Positions 27,802-38,740 of a DNA stretch of 64,000 nt are shown here, piece by piece. Position 1 is the stretch's first letter, and the number at the start of each line of letters is the position of its first letter. Source of the stretch: Ancylobacter sonchi (GTDB lineage: Bacteria > Pseudomonadota > Alphaproteobacteria > Rhizobiales > Xanthobacteraceae); assembly GCF_018390695.1 (NCBI RefSeq), contig NZ_JAHBGF010000033.1, positions 54,138-118,137 on the forward strand, given 5' to 3'. A program made the translations under genes and the position numbers. The notes under the pieces are model-generated. The model did not search any database. It saw only the letters and a program-made list of their open reading frames with translations, and was not told the origin of the DNA.

Positions 27802-29084
27802 GCATTGATCTTCTCGTGCGCAACGCCCGCCTTGCCGACGGGCGCTCGGGCCTCGACATTGCCTGCGAGGGCGGCCGCATCGTCGCGGTCGAGCCGGGGA
27901 TCGACGCCGAGGCCGGACGGGTGATCGATGCCGGCGGCCGGCTGGTCAGCCCGCCCTTCGTCGACGTGCATTTCCACATGGACGCCACGCTGTCGCTCGG
28001 CCTGCCGCGGATGAACGAATCCGGCACCTTGCTGGAGGGCATCGCGCTGTGGGGCGAGTTGAAGCCGCTGCTCACCCATGAGGCGGTGATCGAGCGGGCG
28101 CTGCGCTATTGCGACCTCGCGGTGAGCCAGGGACTGCTGGCGATCCGCTCGCATGTCGATGTCTGCGACGACCGGCTGCTGGCGGTCGAGGCGCTGCTCG
28201 AGGTGCGCGAGCGGGTGAAGGACTATATCGACCTGCAACTGGTCGCTTTCCCGCAGGACGGCTATTATCGCTCGCCGAATGCCGCCCGCAATCTGGTGCG
28301 CGCGCTCGACATGGGCATCGACATTGTCGGCGGCATCCCGCATTTCGAGCGCAGCATGGCGGACGGCGCGGCGTCGCTGAAGGCGCTGTGCGAGATCGCC
28401 GCCGAGCGCGGGCTGCGGGTCGATATTCACTGCGACGAGAGCGACGATCCGCTGTCCCGCCATATCGAGGCGCTGGCCTATGAGACGCAGCGCCTCGGCT
28501 TGCAGGGGCGGGTCGCCGGCTCGCACCTCACCTCCATGCACTCCATGGACAATTACTACGTCTCCAAGCTCATCCCGCTGATCGCCGAAGCCGGCGTCCA
28601 CGCCATTGCCAATCCGCTGATCAACATCACCCTGCAGGGGCGGCACGACAGCTACCCCAAGCGGCGCGGTATGACGCGGGTGCCGGAACTGCGCGCCGCC
28701 GGCGTCAACGTCGCCTTCGGCCATGACTGCGTGATGGACCCCTGGTACTCGCTGGGCTCCGGCGACATGCTGGAGGTGGCGCACATGGCGCTGCATGTCG
28801 GGCAGATGACCGCGCGCGAGGCGATGACCTGGTGCTTCGAGGCGGTGACGACCAATCCCGCCCGCATCATGGGGCTGGAAGGCTATGGCATCGCGCCCGG
28901 CTGCAATGCCGATCTGGTGGTGCTGCAGGCCGCCGACCCCATCGAGGCGATCCGGCTGAAGGCGGCACGGCTGTTCGTGGTACGGCGGGGGCGGGTGATT
29001 TCCGAGGGCACGCCGCGCGCCAGCGTGCTCGATCTGCCGGGCCGGCCGGGCGTGCTCGATCCGGCCTCCTACGCGCCTGCCTGA
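27798..29084 (+). CDS. CodA-like amidohydrolase (cytosine/pyrimidine deaminase family) with Cys at the C5-pocket position
   Basis: Metal-dependent deaminase of the amidohydrolase superfamily, 428 aa, closely resembling E. coli cytosine deaminase along its length. Metal ligands: H58-F-H60 in VDVHFHMDATLSLGLP, the His of VDIHCDESDD, GSHLTSMHSMDN, and D310 in FGHDCVMDPWYSLG. In E. coli CodA the residue after that Asp is D314, which shapes the pocket around base carbon 5; here it is C311. The likely substrate is a pyrimidine or related base, possibly larger than cytosine. It overlaps the permease gene, so its substrate is probably what the transporter brings in. Cytosolic; no signal peptide. Confidence 0.85.
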   Translation: MSIDLLVRNARLADGRSGLDIACEGGRIVAVEPGIDAEAGRVIDAGGRLVSPPFVDVHFHMDATLSLGLPRMNESGTLLEGIALWGELKPLLTHEAVIERALRYCDLAVSQGLLAIRSHVDVCDDRLLAVEALLEVRERVKDYIDLQLVAFPQDGYYRSPNAARNLVRALDMGIDIVGGIPHFERSMADGAASLKALCEIAAERGLRVDIHCDESDDPLSRHIEALAYETQRLGLQGRVAGSHLTSMHSMDNYYVSKLIPLIAEAGVHAIANPLINITLQGRHDSYPKRRGMTRVPELRAAGVNVAFGHDCVMDPWYSLGSGDMLEVAHMALHVGQMTAREAMTWCFEAVTTNPARIMGLEGYGIAPGCNADLVVLQAADPIEAIRLKAARLFVVRRGRVISEGTPRASVLDLPGRPGVLDPASYAPA

Positions 29085-29152
29085 CGGGACAGGGCGGGGA
29101 GCGTGGAAACAGCGTGGCCGCCACATTGCCGTGGTAACTAATTGCTCGTACG

Positions 29153-31270
29153 GTGCAATCGTTGGATCCGCAGCGGGGGCACGCCGTATTGGCGGCGGAA
29201 GTGATGGCGGGTACCGGTAGTCTGTTGACTCGAGCCCTTCCGGCCTGCCGGACGGAAGGGTTGGTGGCGCTCAAGCGGCCTGTGTGGATTCTCGACATCG
29301 GCCGCATGCGCAAGCATTTCGCCAATGAGGCGGCCCTGCATCTGTGGGGTGTCGACCCCGGGCAGGAAGCCGAGTTCTTCGCGCGCGATTTCACGCCGCA
29401 CTCCGATGCCATGCGCCAGCGCCTCGGCCGGCTGGTCGAGCGGATATCGGCCGGCGAGGTGGTGACCGAGCGCTGGACCTTCTATCCCAGCCATCGCCCC
29501 TTCACCGTCGATGCGCTGATGAGCGGCGTGCGGCTCGACAATGGCAATGTCGGCCTGCTCATGGAGGTCGAGCACTATGCCCGCCTGACCGACGAGTTGC
29601 GGGCCGGCGAGGCGTTGCGGCACACGCTGGTGAACGTGCTGCTGTTCGACGACGAGGGCTGGGTCAGCTATCGCAACCCGGCCGCCGAAGCGAGCTTCCC
29701 GGGCGAGCGCCGCAGCTTCGCCTCGATGTTCGCCGATCCGTCCGAAGGGTTGCAGATGTGGGGGGGCGTGGTCGCGCGGGACCCGGAGCGGCCGGACGCC
29801 TTCATGGGGCGGACGGTGTCCGGCGACTTCATCGTCGACACGGCAAGGGGGCGGCGTTGGTACGGCATCGACGCCCGCACGACCATCGATCCGGTGACCG
29901 GGCGGCTCTCGGTGCTGGTCAACCAGCGGGACGTGACCGACCGTGTCGAGGCGACCAGCCGCGCCGAATTCTATGCCGGCTACGATGCGGTGACCGGCCT
30001 CGCCAATCGTCGGCGCTTCACCGAGCAGCTGGAGCGGGCCATGGCCGATCCGACCGCGGTCGGTGGATTGCTGGCCATCGATCTCAATGGCTTCAAGGAG
30101 ATCAACGACAGCTACGGCCACGCGGTGGGCGACACGGTGCTGCTTGAGATCGGCAAGCGGCTGTCGGCCTGCGGCGAGCCGCAGGCGGTCTGCGCCCGGC
30201 TCGGCGGCGACGAGTTCGCGGTCATCCTGCCGGGCCTCGGCACGCCCGAGGCGTTGGGCCAGCACGCCGAACGCATCTGCCGTTCGCTGTCGGCCGCCAT
30301 CGAGGAGCCCTCCACGGCGACGCGGCTGACCGTCAGTGCCAGTTTCGGCGCGGCGCTGTGGCCGCAGGACGGCGACCGTCCGGATGTCCTGCAGCGCAAC
30401 GCCGACCTCGCGCTCTATGCCGCCAAGGCCGAGGAGGGCCGGCGCATCCAGCTCTTCGATCCCGCCATGCGGCAGGCGGCCGACGAGCGCTACAAATGCA
30501 TCGATGATCTGCGTGCCTCGCTCGTCGACGGCGGGTTCGAGATCCATTACCAGCCGCTGGTGCGGATGGTCGACCGGCGGCCTTTCGGCTTCGAGGCGTT
30601 GCTGCGCTGGCGTCATCCGGAGCGCGGCCTGCTGTTTCCGGGCGACTTCCTCGATCAGGCCGAGAGCATCGGCCTGATGGTGCCGATCGGCGACGTCGTG
30701 GTCCGGCAGGTGTGCCGGCAGATCGGCCTGTGGCGCGCGGCGGGCATCCAGCCGGGCCGTATCGCCATCAATCTCTCGCGTAACAATTTCCAGCGCGGGG
30801 CGAGTATTGCGCGGGTAAGCGAGGCGATCCTCGCCGCCGGCGTCGAGGCCGGGCAGATCGAGTTCGAGGTCTCCGAGGCCGTGACCTTCGGCGCGCGGGG
30901 CGAGGCCGTGGTCGACGCGCTGGTGGAACTGCGGCGCCAGGGCTTCTCCATCGCCCTGGACGATTTCGGCATCGGCCATGCCTCGCTGACCCATCTGCGC
31001 CGCCTGCCGGTGGACACGATCAAGCTCGATCGCTCCTTCATCGTCGACATGGTGAATTCGGTGGCCGACCGGGCGCTGGTCCGCGCGGTGGCCGGGCTGG
31101 GGCGCGACCTCGGCATGCGGGTGTTGGCCGAGGGCATCGAGACCGAGCAGCAGGCGGCGGCGGTGCAGGAACTCGGCTGCGAATGCGGCCAGGGCTACCT
31201 GTTCGGCCATCCGATGGAGGCCGGCGTCGCGACGGGCTGGCTGGAACGCCTCGCGCGCAGCGACATGTAG
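29153..31270 (+). CDS. PAS-GGDEF-EAL cyclic-di-GMP signalling protein
   Basis: 705-aa cytoplasmic protein with two PAS-like sensor regions (about 35-140 and 150-275), a GGDEF domain with intact RLGGDEF motif (GGDEF at 351-355) and an EAL domain with FEALLRWRHP (EAL at 481-483), DDFGIGHASL and VLAEGIET. Residues for both synthesis and breakdown of c-di-GMP look intact, apart from the usual G-Y-S-S of the DDFG loop reading G-H-A-S. No membrane segment is seen. The annotated GTG start at 29153 has no clear ribosome site; ATG 29204 with GGCGGAAG just ahead is a real alternative. Confidence 0.9.
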   Translation: MQSLDPQRGHAVLAAEVMAGTGSLLTRALPACRTEGLVALKRPVWILDIGRMRKHFANEAALHLWGVDPGQEAEFFARDFTPHSDAMRQRLGRLVERISAGEVVTERWTFYPSHRPFTVDALMSGVRLDNGNVGLLMEVEHYARLTDELRAGEALRHTLVNVLLFDDEGWVSYRNPAAEASFPGERRSFASMFADPSEGLQMWGGVVARDPERPDAFMGRTVSGDFIVDTARGRRWYGIDARTTIDPVTGRLSVLVNQRDVTDRVEATSRAEFYAGYDAVTGLANRRRFTEQLERAMADPTAVGGLLAIDLNGFKEINDSYGHAVGDTVLLEIGKRLSACGEPQAVCARLGGDEFAVILPGLGTPEALGQHAERICRSLSAAIEEPSTATRLTVSASFGAALWPQDGDRPDVLQRNADLALYAAKAEEGRRIQLFDPAMRQAADERYKCIDDLRASLVDGGFEIHYQPLVRMVDRRPFGFEALLRWRHPERGLLFPGDFLDQAESIGLMVPIGDVVVRQVCRQIGLWRAAGIQPGRIAINLSRNNFQRGASIARVSEAILAAGVEAGQIEFEVSEAVTFGARGEAVVDALVELRRQGFSIALDDFGIGHASLTHLRRLPVDTIKLDRSFIVDMVNSVADRALVRAVAGLGRDLGMRVLAEGIETEQQAAAVQELGCECGQGYLFGHPMEAGVATGWLERLARSDM

Positions 31271-31276
31271 CGCGCC

Positions 31277-32158
31277 TCAGCGCGGCGGCAGCACGACGAC
31301 CGTCGGCTTGCGCGGCAGGCTGGCGCGCGAGACGACAAGGCTAGATCCGGCATGCCGCTCGATGATGAAGGCCCGCCCGCCGAGGCGGCTCAGGAAGGCA
31401 TCGAGGGTCGACGGGTTGAAGTAGTGCATCGGGATGACCAGCGGCGATTCCAGCGCCTTCAGCACCTCGATCATGCCGTCGACATCGAGCGTGTAGCTGC
31501 CGTCGACCGGGGCGAGCACGACGTCGATGCGCCCGAGCGCGGCAATGTCGTCCTCGGTGAGCGTGTGATGCAGATGGCCGAGATGGGCGATGCACAGATC
31601 GGCGGCGCGGAACACGAAGATCGAGTTGCCGTTGCGGATCGTGCCGCCTTCCCAGTCGCGGGTATTGGTCGGCAGGTTGCCGATCCACAAATCGCCGACG
31701 TCGAGATCGTAGCGGGCCGGCTGTCCGGGCGTGTCGCCCCACCCCTTCAGCACGTGTTCGATGCCGGGATCGGGGGCGAGCGAGAAATGCGTGCTGTGCG
31801 CCCGGTTCATCGTCGCCACGCGCGGCACGACATCGGCGCGGACATAGTCGTTATAGTCGGTAGCGACGGTGACGCCGCCGGCGGTCTCGATCAGGAAGGT
31901 CGAGTGGCCGATATAGTTCAGCGTCACCTCGCCGGGAGCGCCGGCCGCGAGGCGGAACAGGTTTTCGCGGAATCCGCTTTCCAGCGGCTGCGGGGAAGGG
32001 CGGAACGCCGCCGGAAGCACCCGGACCGGCGCCTCCGCCACCAGCTTCGGGCAGCGATCCGCCCGCGCCAACGCCGGGGCGGCGAAGGTGACGGCGAAGG
32101 TGGCGGCAAGCGGGATCAGGCCGGAGCGGATGCGGCGCAGGCACGGTGATGACGGCAT
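31277..32158 (-). CDS. Exported metallo-beta-lactamase-fold hydrolase (UlaG-like)
   Basis: 293-aa protein with a signal peptide (GLIPLAATFAVTFAAPALARA) and an MBL-fold domain: NYIGHSTFLIETAGG near the N-terminal strands, ATDYNDYVRAD, CIAHLGHLHHTLTEDD and PMHYFNPSTLDAF. The classic HxHxDH motif is replaced by a divergent arrangement, as in UlaG/RomA-type proteins, which act on lactones, phospholipids or nucleotides. Substrate unknown. It is convergent with the GGDEF/EAL gene, 6 bases apart. Confidence 0.8.
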   Translation of the reverse strand: MPSSPCLRRIRSGLIPLAATFAVTFAAPALARADRCPKLVAEAPVRVLPAAFRPSPQPLESGFRENLFRLAAGAPGEVTLNYIGHSTFLIETAGGVTVATDYNDYVRADVVPRVATMNRAHSTHFSLAPDPGIEHVLKGWGDTPGQPARYDLDVGDLWIGNLPTNTRDWEGGTIRNGNSIFVFRAADLCIAHLGHLHHTLTEDDIAALGRIDVVLAPVDGSYTLDVDGMIEVLKALESPLVIPMHYFNPSTLDAFLSRLGGRAFIIERHAGSSLVVSRASLPRKPTVVVLPPR

Positions 32159-32248
32159 GAGCGAAGCTCCCCCAGCACGAGGCTCCCCGCCATGATTGGC
32201 CGTGCTGCGCCGCAGCGCGAGTAACGTTCCGTTTAACGCTGCGGCAAA

Positions 32249-32884
32249 TCAGCGAATGTAGGGATTGCTGCGCTTTTCCGTGCCGATGGTCGAGGCATTG
32301 CCGTGGCCGGGCAGGATGGTGACGGAATCGCCGAGCGGCAGCAATTTGGTCTTGATGCCGGTGATCAGCTGGTCGTGATTGCCATAGGGAAAATCCGTGC
32401 GTCCGACCGAGCGCTGGAACAGCGTGTCGCCGACGAGAGCGAAGGCATTGTCGCGGCTGAACAGCACGACATGACCCGGCGTATGACCGGGAACGTGCAG
32501 CACCTCGAACGGAATGCCGCCGATATCGACGCTGTCGCCTTCCTCCAGCCAGCGGCTGGGGGTGACCGCCTTGCCGGGAATGCCGGTGCGTTCGCCATTG
32601 GCCACCAGGTCGTCGAGCAGGAATTTGTCGCCGATATGCGGCCCCTCGACCGGTACCCTCAGCTGTTCGGCGAGATCGGCGGCGCCGGCGGCATGGTCGA
32701 TGTGGCCATGGGTGAGAACGATCTTTTCCGCCGTCACTTCAAGCTCTTCGAGCGCCGCGAGGATGCGCGGCAGGTCGCCGCCCGGATCGATCACCGCGCC
32801 CCGCTTGGTCGTCTCGTCCCAGACGATCGAACAGTTCTGCTGGAACGGCGTGACGGGGACGACGGCGATCTTGAGCTCGGACAT
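32249..32884 (-). CDS. MBL-fold hydrolase, glyoxalase II-like
   Basis: 211-aa cytosolic metallo-hydrolase with full metal motif LTHGHIDHAAGAADLA, the HVPGHTPGHVVLF segment and VGDTLFQRSVGRTDFPYGN, ending in ILPGHGNAST. This is the pattern of short glyoxalase II-like (YcbL/GloB2) thioesterases, which act on hydroxyacyl-glutathione-type substrates. ATG 32884 is chosen because GGAG lies 5 bases upstream; GTG 32890 is possible. Divergent from lepA. Confidence 0.88.
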   Translation of the reverse strand: MSELKIAVVPVTPFQQNCSIVWDETTKRGAVIDPGGDLPRILAALEELEVTAEKIVLTHGHIDHAAGAADLAEQLRVPVEGPHIGDKFLLDDLVANGERTGIPGKAVTPSRWLEEGDSVDIGGIPFEVLHVPGHTPGHVVLFSRDNAFALVGDTLFQRSVGRTDFPYGNHDQLITGIKTKLLPLGDSVTILPGHGNASTIGTEKRSNPYIR

Positions 32885-33012
32885 GATCACTCCATGGGTG
32901 GGGTGCCGGGAATGTGGTCGATCGGATGCCAGCCTGCAAGCCGCCCCAGAAGCCTCTCTGCAAACCGCCGCAACGCTTGTGAGCGGTGAGCGCCAATGCT
33001 ATCCCGCGCGCC

Positions 33013-34818
<1,806 letters not shown>

Positions 34819-34892
34819 CCCTCTCCCGCTACCCAAGAGTGCCAATTCGTGCTGACATGGCCGCCTAACGTCAAAAAATGACGAGGTGGGAA

Positions 34893-35081
34893 ATGTACAA
34901 GTTTGAGGTCTACAAGGATAAGTCCGGCGAATTCCGGTTCCGGTTCAAGGCGTCGAACGGCGAAAGCATGTTTTCGTCGGAAGGTTACAAAGCCAAGGCA
35001 TCGGCGCTGAGCGCCATCGAATCGATCAAGAAGAACGCGCCGGGTGCCACCGTCGTCGATCAGACCAAGGTTGATGTCTGA
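34893..35081 (+). CDS. YegP-like DUF1508 protein
   Basis: Small 62-aa single-copy DUF1508 domain protein: MYKFEVYKDKSGEFRFRFKA, then GESMFSSEGYKAKASALSAI. E. coli YegP carries two such repeats; many proteobacteria have this one-domain form. ATG 34893 has a GAGGTGGGA site upstream. It follows lepA by 74 bases and is followed by a terminator-like hairpin. Function unknown. Confidence 0.85.
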   Translation: MYKFEVYKDKSGEFRFRFKASNGESMFSSEGYKAKASALSAIESIKKNAPGATVVDQTKVDV

Positions 35082-35476
35082 CATTTACGGTCCGCACGGC
35101 ACCTTGATCGGTCGCCGTGCGGACACGTTTCTTGCCGGAAACGCGCCTTGTCGCAGGTCGACGGCGCGTAGGCCGTCAGCGGCGATCTCCGGTCCTCCAT
35201 CGTCCATCGATCCGCGTGCATCGGTTGGGCTTCCCCATCGCTGTGGAAGGGTAGGCTCCGGGTTTGCCATTCCCAGCCGCGGTGATCTTGCGCCGTTCCG
35301 GTGATCCACCTTCCCGAGATCCGCCCCGGGGCGTGCCGCGTTTCGATCTTGGCCTATCCCTTTCGGTCGCCGGGGCGGCCGTGACCGGTCGGCGAGCCGT
35401 CATCCCCGAGCCGTCATCCCTCTGCAATGAAAGCAAGCTAGTTCCGGTTCGTGGCCGCGGCGATCTGCGCCCGATG
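35082..35476. other. Gap of about 395 bases before the ABC operon; no gene
   Basis: Apart from the terminator at 35090-35124, I see no gene here. A 13-bp direct repeat GAGCCGTCATCCC occurs twice near 35394 and 35409. The right end meets the operator palindrome of the ABC transporter operon. The promoter of that operon must lie here but no clear -35/-10 pair is visible. Confidence 0.55.
35090..35124 (+). terminator. Terminator after the YegP-like gene
   Basis: GTCCGCACGGC (35090-35100) and GCCGTGCGGAC (35114-35124) are perfect 11-bp arms with a 13-base loop, followed by ACGTTTCTTG. It starts 9 bases after the stop codon. Confidence 0.7.
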
Positions 35477-35492
35477 TTGCACAGCTGTGCAA
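35477..35492. promoter_or_regulatory. Perfect 16-bp palindrome, probable LacI-family operator
   Basis: TTGCACAGCTGTGCAA is perfectly symmetric and lies 9 bases before the ATG of the first gene of an operon that contains its own LacI regulator. Size and symmetry suit a LacI/GalR dimer. Because it overlaps the leader next to the start codon, repression by roadblock is likely. Confidence 0.7.
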
Positions 35493-35501
35493 GGACCCGG
35501 A

Positions 35502-36680
35502 ATGAACGACGACGCCTTCCTCCGCATCGCCGATCTGTCGGTTGGCTATGGCGCGACCCGCGTGCTGGAGCGGCTCGACCTCGCCATCGGCAAGGGAGAG
35601 TTCGTCGCCCTGCTCGGCGCCTCCGGCTGCGGCAAGACCACTCTGTTGCGGGCCATGGCCGGCTTCGTGGCGCCTTCCACCGGCACGGTCGCGGTCGATG
35701 GGCGCGATGTCACGCTCATGCCGCCGGACCGGCGGGGCATGGCGCTGGTGTTCCAGTCCTACGCGCTGTGGCCGCACATGACGGTCGCCCGGAACATCGG
35801 CTACGGGTTGAAGCTGAAGGGGCTTTCCCGCGCCGCGATCGACCGGCGGGTCGCCGAGATCGAGACCCTGCTCGGCCTTGAAGGGCTCGGAGCCCGCAAG
35901 CCGGCCGCGCTGTCCGGCGGGCAGCGCCAGCGGGTGGCGCTCGGCCGGGCACTCGCGGTCGATCCGCAGATCCTGCTGCTGGACGAGCCGCTCTCCAATC
36001 TCGATGCCCGCATCCGGCTGAAGGTGCGCCATGAGATCGGCGCGCTGCAGCGCCGGCTCGGCATCACCGCCGTCATCGTCACCCATGATCGCGAGGAAGC
36101 GATGGCGATGGCGGACCGCGTCGTCATCATGGAAGCCGGACGCATCGCCCAGCAGGGCTCGCCGGAAGAGGTGTACAGCCGCCCCGCCTCGTCCTTCGTC
36201 GCTGCCTTCATGGGCGCCGAGAACGTGCTGGCGCTGGAGGGACAGGTCGCCGGCGGCGCGGTCCACATCGCGGCCGGCCGGCAGTCGTCCTCCGCCACGC
36301 TGACCCTTGATGGACGCCTTCTGTCGAGCGGCCGGCTGGAAGCCCGCTTCCGCGCCGAGGCGGTGGAGATGGTCGCCGCTGACGCACAAGCGTCGAGAGC
36401 GGAAGGGCTGACCATCGCCGGCCGCGTCGAGGCGGCGAGCTATCTCGGCGGCGGCTGGCGGCATTCGGTACGGGTCGGCGACCAGACGCTGTTCGCCGAT
36501 GCGGCCCGGCCCTTCGACAGCGGTGCCGGCGTGGAGCTGCGCATCCCCGGCGACAAGCTGTTCCTCTTCAACCTGCCGACCTCGTCGAGCGCGCCCGATG
36601 CGACGGCGCTAGAGGCGGCGGCCGAGCTTTCTCCAGCGGCCCCGCGCGGTCCGGTGGAGCGCGTCCTCCAGGCAAGCTGA
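35502..36680 (+). CDS. ABC transporter ATP-binding protein (organic solute, MalK/PotA-like)
   Basis: 392-aa ATPase of the CUT1/Fe-spermidine-like class: Walker [18 protein letters not shown]-loop VFQSYALWPHMTV, signature LSGGQRQRVALGRAL, Walker B ILLLDEPLSNLDARI and H-loop VIVTHDREEAMAMAD, followed by a C-terminal TOBE/OB regulatory domain from about residue 240. ATG 35502 has AAGGA upstream. It heads a same-strand cluster of seven genes that runs to 42224, with a palindromic operator right before it. Confidence 0.92.
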   Translation: MNDDAFLRIADLSVGYGATRVLERLDLAIGKGEFVALLGASGCGKTTLLRAMAGFVAPSTGTVAVDGRDVTLMPPDRRGMALVFQSYALWPHMTVARNIGYGLKLKGLSRAAIDRRVAEIETLLGLEGLGARKPAALSGGQRQRVALGRALAVDPQILLLDEPLSNLDARIRLKVRHEIGALQRRLGITAVIVTHDREEAMAMADRVVIMEAGRIAQQGSPEEVYSRPASSFVAAFMGAENVLALEGQVAGGAVHIAAGRQSSSATLTLDGRLLSSGRLEARFRAEAVEMVAADAQASRAEGLTIAGRVEAASYLGGGWRHSVRVGDQTLFADAARPFDSGAGVELRIPGDKLFLFNLPTSSSAPDATALEAAAELSPAAPRGPVERVLQAS

Positions 36681-36713
36681 CCCGCCATCCTTCTTCCAAC
36701 GGAGATCCGATCC

Positions 36714-37865
36714 ATGCAGAGCCTTCTCAAGCCTGCGCTCGTCGCCTCGGCACTGACGCTCGGCCTCGCCGCCGCGCCGGCCAGTGCCGCCGAGCTGACC
36801 GTCATCACCGCCGGCGACCAGAACATGGTCGACTACGTCAACCAGTACCTCGCGCCGCTGTTCGAGAAGCAGTATCCCGGCAACACGGTGCGCGTGGTCG
36901 GCACCGGCCCGGGCGATGCCGGCTCGCAGAAGATCGTCGAGCGTTTCGAGGCGCAGAAGCAGGCCGGCAGCACCACCTGGGACACCGATGTCGCGGTGGT
37001 GCACGAGAAGTTCGTCGGCCCGATGATCACCGGCGCCTATCTCGAGGCGTATCGCGACAAGATCTCCACCGGCAAGCTGGTGAGCCGCTCCAATGCCGAC
37101 ATGGCGCTCGGCACCAAGGTGACCGGCTACGTCATGCCGATGTTCAACAGCCAGACCGCCATCGCCTACAACCCCGCGCTGGTGCCCAACCCGCCCAAGA
37201 GCTATGCCGAGCTTGCCGACTGGGCGAAGGCCCATCCCAAGCAGTTCGGCTATAACGGCATCAAGGGCGGCGCCTCCGGCGTCAGCTTCGTGATGGGCTG
37301 GATCTACGCCTTCGGCGACGGCGACGCCAACAAGCTGATGAACGGTCCCTTCGAAGCGGCCGAGACTAAGAAGTGGGACGCCGCCTTCGCCTCGCTGCGC
37401 GACTTCACCAGGAACGCGACGCTCACCCCCGGCAATGCCGGCACGCTCGACCTGCTCTCGCGCGGCGAGATCGCCATGGGGCCGGTGTGGGTCGACATGT
37501 TCTATTCCTGGCAGGCCAACGGCCAGTTGCCGCCGGACTTCAAGCTGGTGCTGCCGGCGCCCGGCATGCCCGGCCAGCCGATGCACTACGTGATCCCCGC
37601 TAAGAGCGCGAACAAGGAACTCGCCGAGAAGTTCGTCGAGCTCGCCACCAGCCCGAAGGTGCAGGCGGAGGGCATCGTCAAGCGCTTCAACTGGTATCCG
37701 GGCATCGACGCCCAGTACGTCCAGCCGGAGCTCGACAAGGCGACGTGGGACAAGCTGTTCATCGCCATCACCCCGGAAGATCTGGCGAAGAACGGCAAGC
37801 CGTTCCCCATCGCGCCCTATAACAGCGCGATCCTCGAAGCCTATGAGCGTCAGGCCACCAATTGA
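36714..37865 (+). CDS. ABC transporter extracellular substrate-binding protein
   Basis: 383-aa periplasmic binding protein with a clear signal peptide (LVASALTLGLAAAPASA-AE). The mature protein opens LTVITAGDQNMVDYVNQYLA and belongs to the SBP_bac_1/6-like group that pairs with PotB/PotC- or UgpA-like permeases. GSTTWDTDVAVVHEKF and YNGIKGGASGVSFVMGW are likely ligand-loop regions. The ligand cannot be read off; the phosphatase and phosphodiesterase genes in the operon suggest a phosphorylated organic compound. Confidence 0.9.
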   Translation: MQSLLKPALVASALTLGLAAAPASAAELTVITAGDQNMVDYVNQYLAPLFEKQYPGNTVRVVGTGPGDAGSQKIVERFEAQKQAGSTTWDTDVAVVHEKFVGPMITGAYLEAYRDKISTGKLVSRSNADMALGTKVTGYVMPMFNSQTAIAYNPALVPNPPKSYAELADWAKAHPKQFGYNGIKGGASGVSFVMGWIYAFGDGDANKLMNGPFEAAETKKWDAAFASLRDFTRNATLTPGNAGTLDLLSRGEIAMGPVWVDMFYSWQANGQLPPDFKLVLPAPGMPGQPMHYVIPAKSANKELAEKFVELATSPKVQAEGIVKRFNWYPGIDAQYVQPELDKATWDKLFIAITPEDLAKNGKPFPIAPYNSAILEAYERQATN

Positions 37866-37918
37866 GCCTCATCGGCCACCCGATCGTCCCGGGTGGCCGC
37901 TTCTCCCGGAAGACCGAC

Positions 37919-38740
37919 ATGCCGACGCCCGCTCTGGGATTGCTGCTCGTCCTGCCCGCCCTCGCGGTGATCCTGCTGCTGTTCGTGGTGCCGCTGGCCG
38001 CCTCGGTGGCCGGCGCCTTCGAGGTCGGCGGCGGGTTCGGTTTCGGTAATTTCATCAAGACCTTCGAGCTCTACACCTCCGACATCCTGTTCACGCTGAT
38101 GATCGTCAGCCTGTCGACGGCGATCATCGGCGCGCTCGCAATCGCCATCGGCGGCTATCTGACACTCGGCGAGAATCCGCGCGCGGTCGCCCTGCTGCGC
38201 TGGCTGTATCGCTGGCCGATGTTCGTCCCGTTCATCGTGGTAGGGCAGGTGCTGCGCACCTTCCTCGCCAAAAACGGCTTGATGAACAACGTGTTGATCG
38301 GCGCTGGGCTGATCACGCCGATGGACGCGACGAGCTTCCTCGACTGGCGCGGCATCGTCATCGCCTTTGTGTGGAAACAGACGCCCTTCGTGGCGCTGCT
38401 GGTCGCCGGCGCCATGGCGTCGGTCGACCGCGGCACCCTCGAGGCGGCGCGCAATCTCGGTGCCTCGAGGGTGCGCATCCTGTTGGAAATCCTCGTGCCG
38501 CAAGTAGCGGGAACGCTGATGGTGGCGCTGGTGCTGTCCTTCGTCACCATGATGTCGGTGCTGTCGGTCCCGCTGATGATCAACGCCCAGTCGCCGACCA
38601 TGATCACCGCCGACATCGCCTTCCGCATCAACGCCTATGGCGACTATGGCGTGGCGAACGCGCTCGGCGTGGTCTCGCTCATCGCCAGCGCCGGCGTGGC
38701 GTGGCTGTATCTGCGCCACAGCGTGAAGGAGCGGGCATGA
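37919..38740 (+). CDS. ABC transporter permease 1 of the 35-42 kb operon
   Basis: BPD_transp_1 permease of about 273 aa with six membrane helices and the EAA loop VDRGTLEAARNLGASRVRI. ATG 37919 with CGGAAGA upstream is preferred; a TTG overlapping the preceding stop at 37862 would add 19 residues. The stop overlaps the second permease start as ATGA. Confidence 0.9.
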   Translation: MPTPALGLLLVLPALAVILLLFVVPLAASVAGAFEVGGGFGFGNFIKTFELYTSDILFTLMIVSLSTAIIGALAIAIGGYLTLGENPRAVALLRWLYRWPMFVPFIVVGQVLRTFLAKNGLMNNVLIGAGLITPMDATSFLDWRGIVIAFVWKQTPFVALLVAGAMASVDRGTLEAARNLGASRVRILLEILVPQVAGTLMVALVLSFVTMMSVLSVPLMINAQSPTMITADIAFRINAYGDYGVANALGVVSLIASAGVAWLYLRHSVKERA

